A stretch of 64,000 nt of DNA from Jiella flava. GTDB taxonomy: Bacteria; Pseudomonadota; Alphaproteobacteria; Rhizobiales; Rhizobiaceae. Positions within the stretch are counted from its first letter, which is position 1; every line of letters begins with the position of its first letter. Below are positions 56,737 to 64,000 of this stretch, one piece after another. The notes under the pieces are model-generated. The model ran no database searches, had not been told where the DNA came from, and saw nothing but the letters and a program-made list of their open reading frames with translations. Made by a program: the position numbers and the translations under genes. The DNA lies in assembly GCF_017349315.1 (NCBI RefSeq), contig NZ_JAFMPP010000004.1, forward strand, positions 1 through 64,000, read 5' to 3'.

Positions 56737-57531
56737 ATGAGCCTCCAACACGAAGCCGCAGCCGAGACCAAGCCGGCCACGACCATGACGATCTCCGACG
56801 AGATCGCCGTCGAGATGCTCGGCGTGAACAAATGGTATGGCGAGTTTCACGTTCTCAGGGACATCAATCTCACCGTGCGCCGGGGCGAGCGGATCGTCAT
56901 CTGCGGCCCCTCCGGTTCGGGCAAGTCGACCACCATCCGCTGCATCAACCGGCTGGAGGATCACCAGAAGGGCAAGATCGTCGTCGACGGCATTGAGCTC
57001 ACCAACGATCTGAAGAAGATCGATGAGGTGCGGCGCGAGGTCGGGATGGTGTTCCAGCACTTCAATCTGTTCCCGCATCTCACCATTTTGGAGAACTGCA
57101 CCCTCGCGCCGATTTGGGTCCGCAAGATGCCCAAAAAGAAGGCCGAGGAGATTGCGATGCACTATCTCTCGCGGGTGAAGATCCCCGAGCAGGCGAACAA
57201 ATATCCCGGTCAGCTTTCGGGCGGTCAGCAGCAGCGCGTGGCGATTGCCCGTTCGCTCTGCATGAACCCGAAGGTGATGCTGTTCGATGAGCCGACCTCG
57301 GCCCTTGACCCGGAGATGATCAAGGAAGTGCTCGACGTTATGGTGGGGCTGGCCGAAGAGGGGATGACGATGCTGTGCGTCACCCACGAGATGGGGTTTG
57401 CCCGTCAGGTGGCAAACCGGGTGATCTTCATGGATGCCGGCCAGATCGTCGAGCAGAACGAGCCGCATGCCTTCTTCACCGACCCGCAGCACGAGCGCAC
57501 GAAGCTCTTCCTGTCGCAGATCCTGCACTGA
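56737..57531 (+). CDS. aapP: General L-amino acid transport ATPase AapP
   Basis: A 264-residue HisP/GlnQ-type ATPase that powers AapQM. Walker [11 protein letters not shown]-loop [10 protein letters not shown], signature [15 protein letters not shown], Walker [15 protein letters not shown] and switch His in VTHEMGF are all intact. The ATG at 56737 lies 20 bp after the aapM stop with GAGGA upstream; the longer open frame reaching 56074 is a shadow of aapM. Last gene of the operon, followed by a strong terminator. Confidence 0.96.
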   Translation: MSLQHEAAAETKPATTMTISDEIAVEMLGVNKWYGEFHVLRDINLTVRRGERIVICGPSGSGKSTTIRCINRLEDHQKGKIVVDGIELTNDLKKIDEVRREVGMVFQHFNLFPHLTILENCTLAPIWVRKMPKKKAEEIAMHYLSRVKIPEQANKYPGQLSGGQQQRVAIARSLCMNPKVMLFDEPTSALDPEMIKEVLDVMVGLAEEGMTMLCVTHEMGFARQVANRVIFMDAGQIVEQNEPHAFFTDPQHERTKLFLSQILH

Positions 57532-57588
57532 GCGCGATCCGCCGCGCCGCCCGGCAGGCGAAAGGTCTGCGACCACCGGCAGTCCACG

Positions 57589-57627
57589 ACGCCCCGGCCA
57601 TCAACGGATATGGCCGGGGCGTTTTTC
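57589..57627 (+). terminator. Rho-independent terminator of the aap operon
   Basis: A 13-bp perfect stem (ACGCCCCGGCCAT / ATGGCCGGGGCGT), eight-base loop and a TTTTT run, about 58 bp after the aapP stop. The clearest terminator in the window. Confidence 0.92.
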
Positions 57628-57806
57628 ATTGCGCGCCCGTCGAGCTCGGTGGCGTCTCTGCCGCGATGTCGACGCTTTGATTTTTGCGCGCGGTCTTAAC
57701 GCTCGATTAGGGCTCCCGGTAGCTCGATCGGCGTATACAACTTTAAATTATAAAAATTCGATGTATGCTTGCCGTTGCGGAAATTTGAACGGGGAGGGCA
57801 GGCGCC

Positions 57807-60803
57807 GTGGCCAGGACTCTGCTGATTTGGTTGAGCGCGTTTCTCCTCGCCGTCACTGCAGTTTCGACCGTGCGAGCCAACTGCGCGGCGTTGCAGGATA
57901 CCCCGCAGGTGCCGACCGATCCGGCCTTGTGCAAACGACTCGACCCGGTCGTGCGCAAACCCGCGGATCTGCCGCTCAACGAATATGAGAAGGCGATCAA
58001 CCAATATTTCGGACACTTCTGCCACCGTAACACCAAGGCTGGCTGGGTTCGGGACAAATATGTCAGGGATACGGGTCCCTATGTCGCGAGCTTGATCAAT
58101 GGCGCCTGGGTCGGTGCCGACCGTGGTACCCATGCCCCGGTGCTGATTTGGTATTCGCCGGAGTTCTATCAATGGCTGAAGAAGGCCCGCCTGGAGGACG
58201 AAAGCAAGCGTCCGGCCGTCGAGCCCTCACCGCCGGACGGGTCGATGATCGTCAAGGAGATGTATCCGGCGCCGGCCGCGCTCTGCGCCAAGAATGACCC
58301 GCTGATGTTGAAGCCGACCAACGGCGCCGCCTTCATGGTCCGCTCGGCGAAGTCTTCCCATGATGGCTGGTATTGGGGTTGGTACGGCTGGAGCGACGAT
58401 CCGACCGCCAATATCGATTGGCCGCCGCGCAAAACCAACGGCCTGCCCTATCAAGGCTTCGGACAATATTGTCTCAACTGCCACGCCTCGGCCAAGCACC
58501 ATTCGACCTTTTCCAGCCTGACCAATATCGAGGGCGAACCCGGCCGCCCGATCGCCTTCCTGTCGCAGGATTTCGCGCTCAATCTGGACAGCGATCCGCA
58601 TCATAAGGCGATGACCGACATCGCGCCGGCCGTCGACGAACCGAAGCCGGCACCAGCCATGCTCAATCCGGATGTTGCGGCGCTCTTCAACTATGTCATC
58701 TCGGCCAGCAAGGCGGATCGCGCGGCGGACGCGCTGAAGATGCCCTCGGCGAGCTACGACGTCGTCTGGGTCAAGGAACACGTCAAGACGACGTCGAAAA
58801 GCCAGTTTCTGACCTCGGACCAATGCGTCGGATGCCACGACGCCGGCGGTACGGGGCTGCAATACGACATGACCAAGCCGGCGCCGCTCGATCCGGATCT
58901 AAATCCCGACGGTACGAAGATGATCAACATGTCGCCCTATGGCACCTGGCGCAATTCGCCGATGGGGCTGGCCGGGCGCGACCCGATCTTCTTCTCGCAG
59001 CTCGCCAGCGAGACGCAGACGTTTCATCCGGAAAAAGCCGCCGAGGTCCAGTCGGTTTGCCTCGGCTGTCACGGCATCCAGGGTCAGCGCCAGTTTCAGC
59101 TCGACGCGTTGGCCAAGGGCGAGAAGAGCTGCCCGGATTTCGAACGCTCCACGGTCGATGCCGTGCCCTATCCGCCGGACAACCCATCAGCGCCGCACGC
59201 CGATTTCGGCGCGCTCGCCCGCGACGGCATTTCCTGCAGCGCCTGCCATCATGCCGTCTTCAAGGATGCCGACGTGATCAAGGCCAAGCTGGACCCGAGC
59301 AGCCGATGCGTCGTTGCGCGGCAGGATCTGCTCAATCCGAAAAAGCTTGCCGAGGGCTTTGCCCGCACCTTTACCGGCAGCTACTTCGTCGGCCCGGCCG
59401 ATAAGCTGAAAGGACCCTTCGTCAAACCGCAGACAACGCCGATGCACAACGCCCTCGGCATTCAGCCCGAACATGACGACACATTCCTGAAATCGGATGT
59501 CTGCGGCAGCTGTCACACGGTGCATCTGCCGATCTTCGATGAGGGAACGCCGCTCGGCTATACATTCGAGCAGACGACCTATCCGGAATGGGCGTTCTCC
59601 GACTATCGCACGGGTGTGACGGCGAACAAGACACTGCCGGGCGGCCCCGGGCCCAAGGCCGAAAGCTGTCAGGGCTGCCACATGCAAAGCCACGACGCGG
59701 CCGGCAACCCGCTGGTCTCCAAGATCGCCAGCATCCAGGAGCACAGCAATTTTCCCGAGGTGGACAATGGCCTCGGGGCGGCGGCGATCGATGTCGAGCG
59801 CCGCAAGAACTTCGCCCTCCATACGCTTGTCGGCCTCAATGTCTTCCTGATCGAGATGGCCAAGCAGTTTCCTGATTTTCTCGGTATCGCGGTCGAAGAT
59901 CCAATGCTGGTCAAGAAAGGGATCGCCGATATCGAGACCACCTATGCCAAGATGCTGGACAACGCCCAGAACCTCTCGGCCTCGATCGCGGTGATCGGCG
60001 TCTCGCGCGAGGGCGACCGGTTGCGCGCCAAAGTGCGGATCGATTCCAAAGTCGGCCACAAATTTCCCTCCGGCGTCGGCTTTCGCCGGGCTTTCATCGA
60101 GTTTCGGGCACTGGATGCCGACCAGCAGCCCTTGTGGACCTCAGGGGGGACGAACAAGGCGGGCGTGATCGTCGATGGCGACGGTCAGCCGCTGCCGGGT
60201 GAGTTATGGTGGAAGCCGGACTGCTCCGCCCGCATCGCCCCGCTGGAGCGCCGGCATGAACCGCATTTCCAGATCATCACCGCGCAAAGCGAAGCGCAGA
60301 TCTATCAGGAATTGGTTTCGGCGCCGGCACCCTCGGGGCCGAAAAACTGCGGCCACGGGGCCGAGCCCGCGGGCGCGCTCACGACGAGCTTCCTGTCGAT
60401 CTGCGGTCACGTGAAGGACAATCGCATCCTGCCGTCGGGCTACCTGCCCTTCGCCGAGCGGCTGAAGATCGCCAATGCGCTTGGTTCAAAAGGTGAGGCG
60501 CTCGCCCACGACACATCGCCCGTGGGGGTCGGCGATGATCCCGACTACAAGACCGGCGGCGGTGACACCGTGACCTATGAGATCGACCTCAAAAGCCTGC
60601 CGCGCGCAGTCGCTGACGTCGAGGCGACGCTTTATTACCAGTCGATCCCGCCCTTCTATCTGCAGGACCGCTTCTGCACGGCGAAGGGCACTGACCGCGA
60701 CCGTCTGGTCCATCTGACCAGCGAGTTGAAACTCGACGATACCCAAGCGGCCCACTGGAAGCTGAAGATGGTTTCGTCAGGGCTCGTCCCGGTGCCGCGA
60801 TAG
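57807..60803 (+). CDS. Secreted multihaem cytochrome with P460-like N-terminal domain
   Basis: A 998-residue periplasmic or extracellular protein. Signal peptide to about residue 24. Residues about 105-245 look like a cytochrome P460 domain: WYSPEFYQWLKKARL, DGSMIVKEMYP (K150 as candidate haem-linking lysine), GWYWGWYGWS and a first haem motif CLNCH (222-226). Five more CxxCH motifs follow: CVGCH (340-344), CLGCH (418-422), CSACH (477-481), CGSCH (566-570) and CQGCH (621-625). The last 300 residues form a beta-rich domain (KFPSGVGFRRAFIEF). The GTG at 57807 has GGAGG upstream. No partner gene is adjacent; the substrate is unknown. Confidence 0.78.
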   Translation: MARTLLIWLSAFLLAVTAVSTVRANCAALQDTPQVPTDPALCKRLDPVVRKPADLPLNEYEKAINQYFGHFCHRNTKAGWVRDKYVRDTGPYVASLINGAWVGADRGTHAPVLIWYSPEFYQWLKKARLEDESKRPAVEPSPPDGSMIVKEMYPAPAALCAKNDPLMLKPTNGAAFMVRSAKSSHDGWYWGWYGWSDDPTANIDWPPRKTNGLPYQGFGQYCLNCHASAKHHSTFSSLTNIEGEPGRPIAFLSQDFALNLDSDPHHKAMTDIAPAVDEPKPAPAMLNPDVAALFNYVISASKADRAADALKMPSASYDVVWVKEHVKTTSKSQFLTSDQCVGCHDAGGTGLQYDMTKPAPLDPDLNPDGTKMINMSPYGTWRNSPMGLAGRDPIFFSQLASETQTFHPEKAAEVQSVCLGCHGIQGQRQFQLDALAKGEKSCPDFERSTVDAVPYPPDNPSAPHADFGALARDGISCSACHHAVFKDADVIKAKLDPSSRCVVARQDLLNPKKLAEGFARTFTGSYFVGPADKLKGPFVKPQTTPMHNALGIQPEHDDTFLKSDVCGSCHTVHLPIFDEGTPLGYTFEQTTYPEWAFSDYRTGVTANKTLPGGPGPKAESCQGCHMQSHDAAGNPLVSKIASIQEHSNFPEVDNGLGAAAIDVERRKNFALHTLVGLNVFLIEMAKQFPDFLGIAVEDPMLVKKGIADIETTYAKMLDNAQNLSASIAVIGVSREGDRLRAKVRIDSKVGHKFPSGVGFRRAFIEFRALDADQQPLWTSGGTNKAGVIVDGDGQPLPGELWWKPDCSARIAPLERRHEPHFQIITAQSEAQIYQELVSAPAPSGPKNCGHGAEPAGALTTSFLSICGHVKDNRILPSGYLPFAERLKIANALGSKGEALAHDTSPVGVGDDPDYKTGGGDTVTYEIDLKSLPRAVADVEATLYYQSIPPFYLQDRFCTAKGTDRDRLVHLTSELKLDDTQAAHWKLKMVSSGLVPVPR

Positions 60804-60951
60804 CGTCAGCAGCCGCGCAGTGTTTCAGCGCTTTGAACGTGAACTGCAATTCTTCCTTGCATCTGGTTGCGGCTACAAACCGCCGAGGGGCCGCAAGGGA
60901 ACCCGGGTGTCACGGCGCCGTTATCTCCGGATAACCTAATTGGGGGGTCCC

Positions 60952-62130
60952 TTGTCGTCGGAAAAGGAAGCCGCGAGGCGGAGCGAGCCACGCTCCACCA
61001 CCATCTCCCCGACCATCGGCCTCGTCAACACACAGCATTTTCAAAACGGCCCGCGCTGGGCGGTGATCGGGATTTTCCTGATCCTGTTCTTCGGCGCGCT
61101 CTACCTTGTGGCGAGTTTCATCTTGCCGGTGATCCTGGCGGTGCTCTTTGCCCTCGTGATGAGTCCGATTGTCCGCTTCATGCGGCGGCGGCTGAGAATT
61201 TGGGAGCCGATCTCGGCGGGTATGCTCGTCGTCGGCTCGCTCATGGCGCTGGTGCTTGGGTTCTACATGCTGAGCGATCCGATCACGAACCTTGTCAACA
61301 ACGCGCCGCGCTATGCGTCCGCTGTCGATAGTGAACTGCGGGCCATGCGCGATCGGCTGAACCGCTTTCAGACCGCGCAGCAGGAAGTGCAAAAGGCAGC
61401 GTCGGCCGATAAGACGAAGGTGCCGCAGCCGGACAAGCCGCAGGAAGTCATTGTCAAAAACCCCGGCCTGCTCGACAACGCCACCCAGGCGCTGCCGCAA
61501 ATCCTGGCGTCGATCGCCTTCTCGCTGATCTTTCTGTTCTTTCTTCTCTCTTCCGGCGACCTCTTCTACAGCAAGCTGGTGCGGGCGATGCCGACGCTGT
61601 CGGACAAGAAACGCGCCCTCCACATCGCTCATGATATCGAGCGCGAGCTGTCGCGTTATCTCTTCACCATCACGCTGATCAATGTCTGTCTCGGCATCGC
61701 CGTCGGCACCTGCCTGTGGTGGGTCGGCATGCCGACGCCGATCGTCTTCGGCGCGCTGGCGACGCTGCTCAACTTCATCCCCTATCTCGGTTCGTTGATG
61801 GGCATGGCTCTGGTTGGCGTGATCGCGCTGGCAGATTTCGGAAGTGTCAGCGAAGCGCTGGTGCCGGTGTTGCTCTATCTTGCCTGCACGACGATGGAGG
61901 GCCAGTTCCTGACGCCGATGATCGTCGGCCGTCGGCTGGAGATGAACGCGGCGGCAGTGTTTCTGTCGGTGGCGTTCTGGGGCTGGATCTGGGGTGTCGT
62001 CGGGATGTTCCTCGCCGTGCCGCTGATGGTCTGTATCAAGGTATTTGCGAGTTATATCGAGCCACTGGCGGCGTTCGGCGATTTTCTCTCGGCCGAACAG
62101 CCCCGCCATCCCGACGAAGACGACGATTGA
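60952..62130 (+). CDS. AI-2E family transporter (PerM-like)
   Basis: About 392 residues: seven or eight helices and a cytosolic coiled stretch of about 110-165. TLLNFIPYLGSLMG and the C-terminal GMFLAVPLMVCIKVFA are marks of the AI-2E/PerM permease family, which exports autoinducer 2 or acts in ion homeostasis in different members. I chose the TTG at 60952, which has a GGGGGG ribosome site; a TTG at 60940 lies within that G-run. It is followed by a dispersed repeat. Confidence 0.82.
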   Translation: MSSEKEAARRSEPRSTTISPTIGLVNTQHFQNGPRWAVIGIFLILFFGALYLVASFILPVILAVLFALVMSPIVRFMRRRLRIWEPISAGMLVVGSLMALVLGFYMLSDPITNLVNNAPRYASAVDSELRAMRDRLNRFQTAQQEVQKAASADKTKVPQPDKPQEVIVKNPGLLDNATQALPQILASIAFSLIFLFFLLSSGDLFYSKLVRAMPTLSDKKRALHIAHDIERELSRYLFTITLINVCLGIAVGTCLWWVGMPTPIVFGALATLLNFIPYLGSLMGMALVGVIALADFGSVSEALVPVLLYLACTTMEGQFLTPMIVGRRLEMNAAAVFLSVAFWGWIWGVVGMFLAVPLMVCIKVFASYIEPLAAFGDFLSAEQPRHPDEDDD

Positions 62131-62213
62131 GGGAATCTCGCAGAGGTTTGAAAGTGGAGACGGTCAGCGCCCGTTTTTGCATGGACGCCGCCCGCGGCCT
62201 TGAAATATCGGTG

Positions 62214-62305
62214 TGAAAATCGGGGTCGATTTTCGGCAAAGTGAGGCATCGATTCCAAGGGTGAGAGTGACCTTTCTGCGTCCCATAGGACGCAGTCAGC
62301 TCTAG
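62214..62305 (-). repeat. Dispersed palindromic repeat, copy C
   Basis: On the minus strand this reads CTAGAGCTGACTGCGTCC and so on through GACGCAGAAAGGT to CCGAAAATCGACCCCGATTTTC, in the same order as copy A near 1.5 kb. Its first bases supply the TAG stop of the short-chain dehydrogenase gene. Confidence 0.75.
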
Positions 62306-63039
62306 TGTTCGTAGATCATCTTGCGGGTCATGCCGCCATCGACGATCAGCGTCTGGCCGGTGATGAAGCCGGCCTTCTCGCCATCAAGGAGAAAGCTCGC
62401 GGCTTCGGCGATGTCGCGTGGCTCGCCCACCCGCCCGACGAGATGCTGCGCATGATCGACCGGCCGCAGCTCTTCGCCGGAGACGTTGATCCAGCCGGGC
62501 GCGACGGCATTGACGCGGACGTCGGGCGCCAAGCTGACGGCCAGCGAATGGGTGAGGGCAAAGAGGCCGCCTTTGGTCGCCGAATAGGACTCGGTCTCCG
62601 CCTCTGACATGAAGGCTCGGGTCGAGGTGACGATCAGCATGGCACCGTTGTTGCCGCGCAGCTCGGCGCCCGCATGTTTGGCGAAGAGGAAGCTCTGCGA
62701 GAGATTGACGTCGAGGACACGGTGCCAATCCTCGTAGGGGAGATCTTCGACCGCGACGCGCTCCATGATCCCCGCATTGCAGACGACATTGTCGATCCGC
62801 CCGAAGCGCTCGACGCTTTTGCGCACGGCTCCGGCCACATCGGTCTCATTCGCGACGTCGCCGGTGATGGTCAGGATACGCCCAGCGTCGCCGCTGCCCT
62901 CGGCAAGCGCCGCCAAGCCGGCCTCGTCAGTATCCATCGCGACGACCCGGCCGCCATCGGCGACAAGCTTGAGCGCGATCGCTCGGCCGATCCCGGCGGC
63001 GGCGCCAGTTACGAGGGTGATCTTATCGGCGAGGCTCAT
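62302..63039 (-). CDS. Short-chain dehydrogenase/reductase
   Basis: A 245-residue classical SDR with NAD(P) binding motif VTGAAAGIGRAIAL (residues 10-23), the NAG motif CNAGIMER, and the catalytic YSATKGG with its upstream Ser in VTSTRA. DTDEAGL after strand 2 (Asp) suggests NAD preference. Substrate unknown. The last codons read into a dispersed repeat that supplies the stop. Confidence 0.88.
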   Translation of the reverse strand: MSLADKITLVTGAAAGIGRAIALKLVADGGRVVAMDTDEAGLAALAEGSGDAGRILTITGDVANETDVAGAVRKSVERFGRIDNVVCNAGIMERVAVEDLPYEDWHRVLDVNLSQSFLFAKHAGAELRGNNGAMLIVTSTRAFMSEAETESYSATKGGLFALTHSLAVSLAPDVRVNAVAPGWINVSGEELRPVDHAQHLVGRVGEPRDIAEAASFLLDGEKAGFITGQTLIVDGGMTRKMIYEH

Positions 63040-63173
63040 GACTGTTTCCGCTCCGCTCTCGCATCGCCCCTGGCCGTTGGGATCGATGTCCGGCCGGTGG
63101 GCCTGAGAGCTTCAAATGACATGGACGGAGGTTGCGGCAATCGTGATCGCGATATGCGGCACACCAGAATGAT

Positions 63174-63207
63174 CGGGCCGGCGCTTCGGCAACGAAGCAC
63201 CGGCCCG
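63174..63207. terminator. Stem-loop between the SDR and OmpA genes
   Basis: CGGGCCGGCGCTTCG and CGAAGCACCGGCCCG form a 15-bp stem with one mismatch around a GCAA loop, about 25 bp after the stop of the OmpA-domain gene. A TTT follows on the plus strand only; on the minus strand termination is plausible but weak. Confidence 0.5.
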
Positions 63208-63231
63208 TTTCACAAAGGACGTTGGAGCCCC

Positions 63232-64000
63232 TTAGTTCCGCGAGGTCTCGATCGGCCTCACCAGTGGGGTGATGCGGCGCAGCGTGACCCGGCGGTTTTC
63301 GCGGTTCGGCGCCTGGGTGTTCACCTTCAGCCCTTCTTCGCCATAGCCCTGGGTGACGAGATTTTCCGGCGGAACGTCGAAATATTTCGTCAGGGCCGCA
63401 GCGACCGCTTCGGCTCGCTTGTCAGACAGGTCGAGATTGGCGAGCTGGCTGCCGACCGCGTCGGTATGGCCTTCGACGAGGAAGGTCTCCGATGGGTTCT
63501 TGTCGACGATCTTGTTGATCGCCTCGGCGAGTGCCTGCAGCTTGCCGACCTGACTCTCGGTGATCTGCGCCGAGCCGAAGTCGAAATTGATCGTGCTGAG
63601 GTCGATCCGGCGCGTCTTGGCGCGCAGGCGCTGCGACCGCAACACTTCATCGACCGAATAGATCCGGTTCACCGTTTCGACCGGCGGCGCAATCAGCGTG
63701 CGATAGTAGAGCTCTTCGTCGGGGCGTGACGTGTCGACGATATACTCGTCCTCCGGGATGTCGACACGCAGCGGCGGCAGATCGCGACCCGGATCGACCT
63801 CGTAGGTCGGCTGGCGATCATCACGGGCGTAAGGATCGTAGAACAGCACGACCTCGCGGCCATCGGGCTCGATCCGCGAGCGGCGGATAATCTCGCCATA
63901 GCGATTGGTGACGGTGACGACCTTGACACCGTTGTCACGGATCACCGTCTGGCGCACCCGACCTTGCGGCAGGCGATCATAATAACTCTCGCGCGAGTCG
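63232..64000 (-). CDS. OmpA-family protein, C-terminal part (cut by the window edge)
   Basis: The frame runs off the right end, so only the C-terminal 255 or so residues are seen; the GTG at 63957 is internal. The last 120 residues form an OmpA-like peptidoglycan-binding domain (NFDFGSAQI, VEGHTDAVGSQLANLDLSDKRAE, GYGEEGLKV). The preceding part, rich in R, D and Y, has no recognised domain. Such proteins anchor the outer membrane to peptidoglycan. Confidence 0.85.
   Translation of the reverse strand, partial: DSRESYYDRLPQGRVRQTVIRDNGVKVVTVTNRYGEIIRRSRIEPDGREVVLFYDPYARDDRQPTYEVDPGRDLPPLRVDIPEDEYIVDTSRPDEELYYRTLIAPPVETVNRIYSVDEVLRSQRLRAKTRRIDLSTINFDFGSAQITESQVGKLQALAEAINKIVDKNPSETFLVEGHTDAVGSQLANLDLSDKRAEAVAAALTKYFDVPPENLVTQGYGEEGLKVNTQAPNRENRRVTLRRITPLVRPIETSRN

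Overview
The window looks like chromosomal DNA of an alphaproteobacterium of the order Hyphomicrobiales (Rhizobiales). It is GC-rich and densely coded. The gene content is typical of that order: the general amino-acid ABC transporter aapJQMP next to metC, the glycerol ABC-transport operon glpDSTPQUVK with glpR, an ALAS-type hemA, Bpt-type leucyltransferase, rpsO-pnp, ftsK and lolA. Dispersed palindromic repeats of rhizobial style are also present. I cannot name the genus from the sequence alone. No rRNA, tRNA, CRISPR array or prophage was recognised.

Region 1-13 kb. The left edge cuts an IS3-family insertion element that abuts a capsule-export (KpsE/RkpR-like) gene. Then come a repeat cluster, a secreted protein of unknown function, parC, a possible leader peptide with hairpin ahead of an ABC exporter, bpt, an SLC13 anion permease, an RDD membrane protein and a ferredoxin-reductase-like flavoprotein.

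Region 13-24 kb. Contents are a methyltransferase, a MarR regulator with a candidate operator, an SAF-domain dehydrogenase, hemA with a FixK/FNR-like box, a cupin, an aminotransferase/AbrB pair, and pnp and rpsO separated by a strong stem-loop.

Region 24-35 kb. This is a complete glycerol uptake and catabolism operon on the minus strand. Glycerol enters through GlpSTPQV(U), is phosphorylated by GlpK and oxidised by GlpD, under the DeoR-type repressor GlpR. The two ATPases carry complementary degenerate motifs, which predicts a single active ATP site. A small plus-strand island, holding a RelE/ParE toxin whose antitoxin frame lacks a start codon, sits inside the operon between glpQ and glpU.

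Region 35-52 kb. Genes here are a MATE transporter, a histone-deacetylase-fold hydrolase, a membrane-anchored helix-hairpin-helix protein with a duplicated motif, a periplasmic molybdenum hydroxylase (IorAB-like) with its own c-type cytochrome, a ClpP-fold/PAN-domain secreted protein, ftsK, a type II NADH dehydrogenase, a Gly-rich repeat protein, lolA and metC.

Region 52-64 kb. This holds aapJQMP with an intercistronic stem-loop and a strong terminator, a 998-residue secreted cytochrome that joins a P460-like domain to five further haem-c motifs (the least conventional protein here), an AI-2E family permease, an SDR oxidoreductase and an OmpA-domain protein cut by the right edge.
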